Shown: one piece after another, positions 24,276 to 30,391 of the stretch
Layout: each line of letters begins with the position of its first letter
Position numbering within the stretch: position 1 is the first letter of the stretch
NCBI GenBank assembly: GCA_044346745.1
Contig: JBIIYQ010000028.1
Span: 1 to 30,391, forward strand
Origin: UKL13-2 sp044346745
GTDB taxonomy: Bacteria; Pseudomonadota; Gammaproteobacteria; Burkholderiales; Usitatibacteraceae
DNA length: 30,391 nt
Direction of reading: 5' to 3'
Notes under the pieces: generated by a model
The model's input: the letters and a program-made list of their open reading frames with translations, nothing else
Database searches by the model: none
What the model was told of the DNA's origin: nothing
Made by a program: the position numbers and the translations under genes

Positions 24276-24926
24276 ATGGAGTGGCTGTACTCCCTCGTCG
24301 GCATGGTTCTCCAGCTCGACAAACATCTAGTCCTCCTCGTCGCGCAGTACGGGATGTGGATCTACGCCGTTCTGTTCGCCGTCATTTTTTCGGAAACCGG
24401 GCTGGTGGTGGCGCCCTTCATGCCGGGTGATTCGTTGTTGTTCATCGCCGGGTCGGTCGCGGCGTTGGGCGGCATGGATATTCATTTGTTGGTGGTGGTG
24501 CTGTTCATTGCGGCTACCTTGGGCAACCTGACGAATTATGAAATTGGCCGTTGGTTCGGCACACGGGTTATTGGACGCCCGAAAGCGGCGTGGCTGCGTC
24601 CGTCACAAATTGACAAAACGCACTTGTTCTTCGAGACGTGGGGCTCGGTAGCCGTTATCGTCGCGCGGTTTGTGCCGTTTCTTCGTACCTACGTTCCGTT
24701 TGTCGCGGGTATCGGCGCGATGCATCGCCCCAAGTACATTGCTTACACGCTGATAGGTGCGGCTCTATGGGTGTGTTCCCTCTGCTACCTAGGCTACTTT
24801 TTCGGCAATCTGGCTTGGGTGAAGGCCAATCTGGGGCTGCTGGTGGTCGCAATCATTGTGCTGAGTCTGATGCCGATTGCAGTCGGCATGTTGCGAGCAC
24901 GGTTCACCACACGCAAACCAAACTAA
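24276..24926 (+). CDS. DedA-family inner-membrane protein
   Basis: A 216-residue polytopic protein of the DedA/SNARE-associated (VTT) family, members of which act as lipid transporters, undecaprenyl-phosphate flippases or support proton-motive-force homeostasis. Visible motifs are FSETGLVVAPFMPGDSLLF near the N-terminus and ARFVPFLRTYVPFVAGIGAM in the re-entrant region, with the conserved Arg residues. Four to five hydrophobic segments follow the usual order. I chose ATG at 24276; a TTG six bases earlier is in frame but unsupported. Its stop overlaps the stop of the convergent DUF2069 gene. The exact substrate cannot be read from sequence. Confidence 0.9.
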   Translation: MEWLYSLVGMVLQLDKHLVLLVAQYGMWIYAVLFAVIFSETGLVVAPFMPGDSLLFIAGSVAALGGMDIHLLVVVLFIAATLGNLTNYEIGRWFGTRVIGRPKAAWLRPSQIDKTHLFFETWGSVAVIVARFVPFLRTYVPFVAGIGAMHRPKYIAYTLIGAALWVCSLCYLGYFFGNLAWVKANLGLLVVAIIVLSLMPIAVGMLRARFTTRKPN

Positions 24927-25297
24927 CGTTTGGCGAGGTGTGAAGGGGTGTTGCGGACGTAACTGACCGCGGCAACGAAGAACACCATACATAACCCAGT
25001 CTGGATTGCTGCGAGCGCTTGTGAGGTCGTGCCGATATCTGACCACGCTCTCACCACGCCTTCAGTGAAATAAAGCCAGATGAACAATGTTGACCATTGG
25101 TAAGTGTAGCGCCGTCTGGGTGACGCGCTGATGATGCCGGGCAGCGGGATTAGCAGCGGTAGGGCCTTGAGCACCAGCCACGAACCTCCCGGCCTAATTG
25201 GTGCCAGCAGCCATTCCCAGGCCAAACAAAGTCCGACCAGCAAACAAAGTGCGGTAAGCGCGGTACGATGCGCCCGTGCTGCGGTGAGCTCGTTCAT
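24923..25297 (-). CDS. DUF2069 membrane protein
   Basis: A 124-residue protein with four hydrophobic segments: TALCLLVGLCLAWEWLL, SWLVLKALPLLIPLPGII, the WSTLFIWLYFTEGVVRAW segment, and LAAIQTGLCMVFFVAAVSYV. The KALPLLIPLPGI and FIWLYFTEGVVRA blocks mark DUF2069, a family of unknown function often found beside wrbA in betaproteobacteria. The start overlaps the wrbA stop by four bases (ATGA), so the two are translationally coupled. The stop overlaps the DedA stop on the other strand. Confidence 0.85.
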   Translation of the reverse strand: MNELTAARAHRTALTALCLLVGLCLAWEWLLAPIRPGGSWLVLKALPLLIPLPGIISASPRRRYTYQWSTLFIWLYFTEGVVRAWSDIGTTSQALAAIQTGLCMVFFVAAVSYVRNTPSHLAKR

Positions 25298-25890
25298 AGC
25301 GCACTTAGCTTTGCTGCAATCGTTGCCAATCGCTTACCCGCCGCATATGCCAATTGTTTTTCAGTGTTGGACACAGGCAGTGTACCGTCGCTGCCGCCGA
25401 CGTGGCTGGCTCCGTATGGCGTGCCGCCTTGTTGGGTAGTGGAAAGTTCGCCTTCCGTGAATGGCAGCCCAACAATCAGCATGCCGTGATGCAGTAGCGG
25501 GATCATCATGCTTAGGAGTGTCGTCTCATTGCCACCGTGCATGGTCGAGGTCGACGTGAAAACAGTAGCTGGTTTACCTGCGAGTGTGCCGCTCATCCAT
25601 TCGCCGCCGGTGCCGTCGAGAAAGTACTTCATTGGTGCGGCCATATTGCCGAAACGCGTTGGCGAACCGAGTGCCAGCCCAAGACACTCGCGCAGGTCAG
25701 TATTGCTCACATAGGGCGGGCCGCTGTCGGGCACAGCCGGCCCTGTTGCCTCGACGATGCTTGATACCTTGGGCACCGTCCGCAATCGAGCAGTCATATC
25801 AGGGACACTCTCGACACCTCGCGCAATGTGGGTAGCAAGTTCGCGAACACTGCCGGTATGTGAGTAGTACAAGACTAGAATATCTGCCAT
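25294..25890 (-). CDS. wrbA: NAD(P)H:quinone oxidoreductase, WrbA type
   Basis: A 198-residue flavodoxin-like FMN enzyme that reduces quinones by two electrons, avoiding semiquinone radicals. The phosphate-binding loop YYSHTGSVRELA is at 8-19, SPTRFGNMAAPMKYFLDGTGG is typical of WrbA, and STSTMHGGNETTLLSMMIPLLHHGMLIVGLP and GGTPYGASHVGG complete the FMN site. Length matches the family (198 in E. coli). It is divergent from the YihY gene across 88 bases and coupled to the DUF2069 gene downstream. Confidence 0.94.
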   Translation of the reverse strand: MADILVLYYSHTGSVRELATHIARGVESVPDMTARLRTVPKVSSIVEATGPAVPDSGPPYVSNTDLRECLGLALGSPTRFGNMAAPMKYFLDGTGGEWMSGTLAGKPATVFTSTSTMHGGNETTLLSMMIPLLHHGMLIVGLPFTEGELSTTQQGGTPYGASHVGGSDGTLPVSNTEKQLAYAAGKRLATIAAKLSAL

Positions 25891-25978
25891 GCTGGGATCG
25901 ATAGGTTAAAAGGTTTTGCCGTCGGGATTGCCGCGCAGTATTGTCATTATAAGAACGCATCGGGGTGTTAACGTCACT

Positions 25979-27046
25979 ATGTTCATGGAACGACTTGTTT
26001 TTTTAAGGGACAATCTTTATCGGTCGCCGGCGTACCTGCTGTTTGTCTCTCGACGGGTGGTTGAAGACAAGTGTTTGACCGTCGCTGGAAGTTTGACGTT
26101 CACGACGCTCTTAGCAATCGTGCCGCTGTTTACGGTGACGATTACGCTCACTGCAAAACTGGCGTCTACTCGTGACCTTATTCTGCAACTGAAGGCGTTC
26201 GTCTTGAAGAATTTTGTTCCCGAGATGGCAAGCCGGATGGTTGGTACATACATGGACCAATTTTCGAACAACGCCTCCCGCCTTACGGCGATTGGCTTGT
26301 GTATTGTCATCGCGAGCGCTGTCGCCTTGTTATTCACTATTGAGAATAGCTTTAATGGCATCTGGCGGGCTCGTCGTAAACGCTCTTGGGGTCAACGGTT
26401 AAGATGGGCGGTGGTGTTGCTGATGGTCGGCCCGTTCTTGATCGCGACTAGCCTCTCCATCTCTATGTTTTTTGTCAGATTGTCGCGTACCTTCGAGGCG
26501 ACGCTTCCGTGGCTAGACGATGGCTTGTTGCGAGCAATTCCGTGGGTCACCACTTCCATCGTCTTGTATCTCGCGTATCGATGGATTCCCAATCGCCATG
26601 TGCCTGCACGCCACGCTCTAGTTGGCGCCGCCCTTGCCGCCATCCTATTTGAATTGATGAAGGCTCTATTTGTCTTGTATATCTCCAGAGTCCCGACATA
26701 CAGTTTGGTTTATGGCACGTTCGCGAGTGTTCCGGTATTTCTCATTTGGGTGTTTCTCTGCTGGCTAGTGGTATTGGTGGGCGCGGAAATTGCCGCCACT
26801 CTGTCGTACTTCCGGCATGCGGACGCACAACTCGCGCCGGTAGACCGAGAAATGTCGGCCGCACGATTGCTCGCTGTGATGGGCAAGGCGGATGCTCCAC
26901 TGACGCTCGAACAGCTTAGAGCGGCGGCACCTATGCCGCTTGACGTGGCCGAAGATACCCTTCACCTCCTGATTGAACGCCGCAAGATCGGAGAGGTCTC
27001 CGGTAGGCCGGTACGTTACACGCACTCAAGTGCGACGTCGGTTTAA
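25979..27046 (+). CDS. YihY/BrkB family inner-membrane protein
   Basis: A 355-residue polytopic protein. Family landmarks are the N-terminal CLTVAGSLTFTTLLAIVPL, FTIENSFNGIWRARRKRSW, and YSLVYGTFASVPVFLIWVFLCWLVVLVGAEIAATL. About six membrane helices are visible, followed by a cytoplasmic tail of about 90 residues. The family was once called ribonuclease BN, but that activity belongs to another protein; its real role is unsettled (transport or envelope). I chose ATG at 25979 because the earlier frame lacks a ribosome binding site; the ATG at 25985 is also possible. wrbA is divergent. Confidence 0.9.
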   Translation: MFMERLVFLRDNLYRSPAYLLFVSRRVVEDKCLTVAGSLTFTTLLAIVPLFTVTITLTAKLASTRDLILQLKAFVLKNFVPEMASRMVGTYMDQFSNNASRLTAIGLCIVIASAVALLFTIENSFNGIWRARRKRSWGQRLRWAVVLLMVGPFLIATSLSISMFFVRLSRTFEATLPWLDDGLLRAIPWVTTSIVLYLAYRWIPNRHVPARHALVGAALAAILFELMKALFVLYISRVPTYSLVYGTFASVPVFLIWVFLCWLVVLVGAEIAATLSYFRHADAQLAPVDREMSAARLLAVMGKADAPLTLEQLRAAAPMPLDVAEDTLHLLIERRKIGEVSGRPVRYTHSSATSV

Positions 27047-27201
27047 GGCCTTTGGCGGAGTGTCGATTCGTTATTCGGATGGCTGGAACGGAAAAAGCTC
27101 CGCCTGAGCCTCGGAATCTGATTGCGACGATGTTGGAGCGCCGAAGTGGCCGCTAGTTTAGAAAAGGTTATTATCAATACAATTGTCTTGGAGATATTTA
27201 G

Positions 27202-27699
27202 ATGTATGCAAGGTGCAGGTCGAAGGTTGTCACGGGGCTGGTTTTGATGGTGGTCGCCCTGACGCCAACACTGGGCTCCGCTTTTGATTTAAGGGACACT
27301 GATGGCACTCCACAGCGATTGAAAGACCTGAAGGGCACGTGGATAGTGGTGAACTTTTGGGCGACTTGGTGCGCACCATGCGTAAAGGAGATCCCCGAGA
27401 TTGCAGATTTCGCCAAGGAGCAGGGCAAAAAAACCCGCGTGATCGGTATCGCCCTCGACTGGGATGAAAGCGGCAAGAAAGATGTGGATGAAGCCAAGCT
27501 AAAGCGTGCAGCAACAAAAATCGGACACACATACCCTTTGGTGCTGGGTGACGACAAGACCGAAAAAGTCTTCGGGAAAATCAAGGGTATGCCAACCACC
27601 ATCGTCTATGGGCCAGACGGCAAAGTGGTTTACAACAAGACTGGTATCGTCACCAAGGAATTGCTGAATCGGGTGGTGAATGGTGAAAAAGTGAAATAG
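27202..27699 (+). CDS. Exported TlpA/ResA-like thioredoxin-fold protein
   Basis: A 165-residue protein with an N-terminal signal (about 8-27, hydrophobic VVTGLVLMVVALTPTLGSA, likely cleaved after GSA). The thioredoxin fold has VVNFWATWCAPCVKEIP with C57 and C60 as the redox pair, a cis-proline loop GMPTTIVYGPDG, and a C-terminal helix. It should act in the periplasm as a thiol-disulfide reductant, as TlpA and ResA do in cytochrome c maturation or similar thiol control. No such partner genes are nearby. GGAG at 27189-27192 lies nine bases before the ATG. Its transcript probably ends in the hairpin repeat downstream. Confidence 0.9.
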   Translation: MYARCRSKVVTGLVLMVVALTPTLGSAFDLRDTDGTPQRLKDLKGTWIVVNFWATWCAPCVKEIPEIADFAKEQGKKTRVIGIALDWDESGKKDVDEAKLKRAATKIGHTYPLVLGDDKTEKVFGKIKGMPTTIVYGPDGKVVYNKTGIVTKELLNRVVNGEKVK

Positions 27700-27777
27700 C
27701 TGGTGGATTGTGCCTTGCGACCGGTGGGCGAAATTGGCCAACGTACCTAGACCACAACCGCGACTCGGCATCCGCTA

Positions 27778-27870
27778 GGGCACTTCTAAAAGCCTCGAAA
27801 TTGCCGCCATTCCAGCCCGGCGCAACCCTTGTGGTTGTTCGCTGGAATGACGGAGTCATTAGAAGTTCCC
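27778..27870. repeat. Hairpin-forming inverted-repeat element with T run, next to proS
   Basis: The ends are near-perfect inverted repeats: GGGCACTTCTAA (27778-27789) against TTAGAAGTTCCC (27859-27870), 11 of 12 paired. Inside, CCATTCCAGC (27807-27816) faces GCTGGAATG (27841-27849), and a central CAACC/GGTTG hairpin sits at 27823-27837. The 93-base unit thus folds into one long interrupted hairpin and is followed by six T. It resembles the small non-coding inverted repeats scattered in many proteobacterial genomes, but I cannot name the family and see no second copy here. It probably also terminates the thioredoxin-like gene. Confidence 0.7.
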
Positions 27871-27874
27871 TTTT

Positions 27875-29614
27875 TTATGCCCTCAATTTGGCGACCAGCT
27901 CGCCAACAATCTCTGTAATGTTAATGACGCGGGGTGCGGCATCGCGACGTTGTTGGTACTCAACATTGCCTTCCTTGAGGCTGCGTTCGCCGATGACGAC
28001 ACGGTGCGGAATGCCGATCAGTTCGAGGTCAGCCAACATGACACCGGGACGTTCGTCCCGATCGTCGATCAACACATCGATGCCCCAACTCAACAAATCG
28101 TTGTAAATTGAATCGGCTGCTGCGCGCACGGTCTCGGATTTGCCGTAACCAATCGGCGCGACCACCACTGAAAACGGTGCCATCGCTGCCGGCCAGATAA
28201 TGCCGCGCGCATCATGATTTTGTTCGATCGCGGCGGCCACCACGCGAGTGATGCCGATGCCATAGCAGCCCATGAGCGGGGATTGCGGCTTGCCGTTTTC
28301 CCCGAGGAAGGTAATGCCCATCTTTGCTGGATAGGGTAGACCGGAAAAGACATGGCCGACTTCAATGCCGCGCTGAATCGCCAACACGCCCTTGCCGTCA
28401 GGCGACGGGTCGCCTTCGACCGCGTTTCGGATGTCGGCAACGACGGTTGGCTCCGACAGATCGCGTCCCCAATTGACACCGGTGAAATGGAAGTCAATCT
28501 CATTCGCGCCGGTCACGAAGTCGCTCATATTGGCGACTGTCCGATCAGCCACTACAACGACACTGGGTGCGCCTACCGGACCGAGGTAACCTGCTTTGCA
28601 ACCAAAGGTCGATTCAATTTCCACTTCGCTGGCAAAACGAAATCCCTCCTTGAGTCCGTTGATTTTGCTGGCCTTAACTTCATTCAACTCGTGGTCGCCA
28701 CGAATCAGCAGCAGCCAGATTTTTGTGCCAACCACATTGCCTTTTTCCTCGCGTGTCTCTGTGGCGAGCACTATTGACTTGACAGTTTTGGCCAGTGGAA
28801 TATTGAGCATTGCGGCAACGTGTTCACACTTGGCTTTGCCCGGTGTTGGCGTTTTCACTATCGGCTGAGTGGCTTCTGCGCGCGTGACGTTGAGCGCAAC
28901 ACACTCCGCCTTCTCGATGTTTGCTGCGTAATCGGAGGTCGGGCAGTAGACCAACGCATCCTCGCCGGTGTCAGCTATGACTTGGAATTCGTGAGAGCGT
29001 TCGCCTCCGATGTTTCCGGTATCGGCTTCGACCGGTCGGAAGGTCAATCCAAGGCGATTAAAAACGTGGACGTACGCATCGTACATGGCGTCATAACTCC
29101 TGCGCGCCCCGTCAGTGTCGCGGTCAAATGAATATGCGTCCTTCATGGTGAATTCGCGTCCCCGCATCACGCCGAAGCGTGGACGGCGTTCGTCCCGAAA
29201 TTTAGTTTGAATTTGGTAAAAACTAATCGGTAACTGGCGATAACTGCGAATGTCCTGGCGGAAGATGTCAGCAAGCACTTCCTCGGATGTTGGTTGCAGG
29301 ATGAAGTCGCGATCATGGCGGTCCCTGATCCGTAGCATTTCGGGCCCCATCTGGTCCCAACGCCCCGACTCCATCCACAACTCAGCGGGTTGTACAAACG
29401 GCGTCAGCAACTCAATGGCACCAGCGCGCTCCATTTCTTCACGTACCACCCGCTCCACTTTTTTGATGACCCGCAGCCCCATCGGCATGTAGTTATAGAT
29501 GCCTGCCGCAAGTTTTTTGATCATGCCGGCGCGCAACATCAGTTTTTGACTGACAACATCCGCATCAACGGGGTCTTCCTTGAGGGTGGAAATGAAAAAC
29601 TTTGAGGCACGCAT
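27875..29614 (-). CDS. proS: Prolyl-tRNA synthetase ProS, bacterial type
   Basis: A 579-residue class II synthetase that charges tRNA-Pro. Motif 1 lies around GIYNYMPMGLRVIKKVERVVREEM, motif 2 around FYQIQTKFRDERRPRFGVMRGREFTMKD, and motif 3 around GCYGIGITRVVAAAIEQ. The insertion (editing) domain of bacterial-type ProRS, which clears misacylated Ala-tRNA-Pro, occupies about 230-385, followed by the C-terminal anticodon-binding domain. Length matches E. coli (572). The stop codon lies against the hairpin repeat. The gene is divergent from rppH across 139 bases; its ribosome binding site is weak. Confidence 0.98.
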   Translation of the reverse strand: MRASKFFISTLKEDPVDADVVSQKLMLRAGMIKKLAAGIYNYMPMGLRVIKKVERVVREEMERAGAIELLTPFVQPAELWMESGRWDQMGPEMLRIRDRHDRDFILQPTSEEVLADIFRQDIRSYRQLPISFYQIQTKFRDERRPRFGVMRGREFTMKDAYSFDRDTDGARRSYDAMYDAYVHVFNRLGLTFRPVEADTGNIGGERSHEFQVIADTGEDALVYCPTSDYAANIEKAECVALNVTRAEATQPIVKTPTPGKAKCEHVAAMLNIPLAKTVKSIVLATETREEKGNVVGTKIWLLLIRGDHELNEVKASKINGLKEGFRFASEVEIESTFGCKAGYLGPVGAPSVVVVADRTVANMSDFVTGANEIDFHFTGVNWGRDLSEPTVVADIRNAVEGDPSPDGKGVLAIQRGIEVGHVFSGLPYPAKMGITFLGENGKPQSPLMGCYGIGITRVVAAAIEQNHDARGIIWPAAMAPFSVVVAPIGYGKSETVRAAADSIYNDLLSWGIDVLIDDRDERPGVMLADLELIGIPHRVVIGERSLKEGNVEYQQRRDAAPRVINITEIVGELVAKLRA

Positions 29615-29708
29615 TATCTTTACTTTTCAACGAGTTAGTGTCGTACTTTGATACATTTTACACGTTGCGGACGCCGCCCCAGCGACTTCACCTATTCAAT
29701 TAAAGTAA

Positions 29709-29721
29709 ATTGTGAAACAAT
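29709..29721. promoter_or_regulatory. Small palindrome in the proS-rppH intergenic region
   Basis: ATTGT-GAA-ACAAT is a perfect five-base inverted repeat 32 bases before the rppH ATG in an AT-rich stretch. It could be a regulator site or part of the rppH promoter; no convincing -35/-10 pair was found for either gene here. Confidence 0.25.
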
Positions 29722-29753
29722 CGATGCAATTTAGTTTTGGAAGGGCTTGGACC

Positions 29754-30391
29754 ATGATTGACAAAGATGGTTATCGCCCAAATGTCGCCATCATTCTTTG
29801 TAATGCGAAGAATGAGGTCTTTTGGGGCAAGCGAATCCGCGAACATTCCTGGCAATTTCCGCAAGGCGGCATCAAACACGGGGAAGCGCCCGAGGAAGCG
29901 ATGTTCCGTGAGCTTGAAGAAGAGACGGGTCTGAAGCGCGAGCACGTCAAGATCTTGGGACGAACCAAGAGCTGGCTGCACTACAACGTCCCCAGCCACT
30001 GGGTGAAGCGAGAATGGCGTGGAACCTATAAAGGGCAGAAGCAGATTTGGTACTTGCTTCGGTTGACCGGGCGCGATAACGATATACACTTGCGTGCATC
30101 AGAGCATCCGGAATTTGACGCATGGCGCTGGCACGATTACTGGGTTCCCTTGGACGCGGTGATCGAGTTTAAGCGCGATGTTTACCGCAAAGCGCTACAC
30201 CAGCTGGTGCGTTATCTCGATCGTCCGCCGCGCGTCAGTCCGCGTTCTCATGTTGACCGTCATGCGGCTAGCAACGGTACAAGCCGCAAAAATTGGGATC
30301 GTGTTGAGATTCTGACATCGGTTTTGGATAACGCCGGTCCCGTGACGAGGGACTTCATGCAACAAAGCGCGGATGCGTTGACTTTGTCGAA
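29754..30391 (+). CDS. rppH: RNA pyrophosphohydrolase RppH, 3' end beyond the window
   Basis: The frame opens at ATG 29754 and stays open for 212 codons to the window end with no stop, so the gene is cut by the window. It starts MIDKDGYRPNVAIIL, the RppH N-terminus. The Nudix box spans residues 38-60: G38, E44, R52, E53, E56, E57 and G59 all match the consensus. WYLLRL and the FDAWRWHDYW segment follow as in E. coli RppH. The enzyme removes pyrophosphate from mRNA 5' ends and so starts decay. The C-terminus after about 165 extends past the E. coli protein (176) with a basic, Ser-rich stretch. GGAAGGG eight bases before the ATG supports the start. The proS-rppH divergent pair is typical of betaproteobacteria. 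Confidence 0.95.
   Translation, partial: MIDKDGYRPNVAIILCNAKNEVFWGKRIREHSWQFPQGGIKHGEAPEEAMFRELEEETGLKREHVKILGRTKSWLHYNVPSHWVKREWRGTYKGQKQIWYLLRLTGRDNDIHLRASEHPEFDAWRWHDYWVPLDAVIEFKRDVYRKALHQLVRYLDRPPRVSPRSHVDRHAASNGTSRKNWDRVEILTSVLDNAGPVTRDFMQQSADALTLS

Noticed and set aside
25928..25953. TTGCCG and TATAAG as a promoter for the YihY gene
   Set aside because: The spacing is only 14 bases, too short for a normal sigma70 promoter.
27054..27104. GGCGGAG and CTCCGCC inverted repeat after the YihY gene as a terminator
   Set aside because: The arms are about 37 bases apart and no T run follows on either strand.
27163..27186. AT-rich TTATTATCAATACAATTGTC before the thioredoxin-like gene as a Fur box
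   Set aside because: Only part of the sequence matches the GATAAT repeats of a Fur box, and the gene is not a typical iron target.

Overview
The window looks like a chromosomal core segment of a moderately GC-rich betaproteobacterium. This is inferred from protein style and gene order: fur divergent from bamE, bamE-dapB, carAB-greA, tgt-yajC-secD-secF, a wrbA/DUF2069/YihY cluster, and proS divergent from rppH. Several predicted -10 boxes have the form gctataat or gctaaaat. I cannot name a genus. I see no rRNA, tRNA, CRISPR array, prophage or intact insertion sequence.

Layout. 1-402 is the 3' end of a DUF3047 gene (+). 417-1734 (-) holds fur, then a secreted RNase Sa/barnase-type ribonuclease and its barstar-type inhibitor. 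1866-3109 (+) is bamE-dapB. 3371-8331 (+) is carA-carB-greA, behind a leader that carries a promoter and a terminator-like hairpin. 8417-9268 (+) is an extended SDR (epimerase-like). 9464-11773 (+) is a K+-independent-type membrane pyrophosphatase with an Ala/Pro-rich tail, ending in a strong bidirectional terminator. 11889-13505 (-) is an acyl-CoA ligase. 13603-15310 (-) is a TetR regulator followed by an alpha/beta hydrolase, with a clear operator inside the promoter. 15430-19378 (-) is an HD-GYP-like protein, an EAL protein and nei. 19632-24926 (+) is tgt, yajC, secD, secF and a DedA protein. 24923-25890 (-) is wrbA plus a DUF2069 membrane protein, with YihY divergent at 25979-27046. 27202-27699 (+) is a TlpA-like exported thioredoxin. 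27778-27870 is a hairpin-forming repeat. 27875-29614 (-) is proS, and 29754 to the end (+) is rppH, which runs off the window.

How the genes work together. Most are housekeeping: lysine/diaminopimelate and carbamoyl phosphate synthesis, outer-membrane assembly, Sec translocation, tRNA modification and charging, mRNA decapping and transcript cleavage. Accessory functions are the secreted RNase with its inhibitor, the TetR-hydrolase pair, probable fatty-acid activation, and a c-di-GMP-type signalling pair in which the HD-GYP protein has lost its HD histidine.

No clear new multi-gene system is visible. The best leads are regulatory or structural: the carA leader, the tetR promoter that predicts a leaderless mRNA, the yajC leader with competing hairpins, the hairpin repeat before proS, the degenerate HD-GYP protein, and the RNase/barstar pair beside fur.
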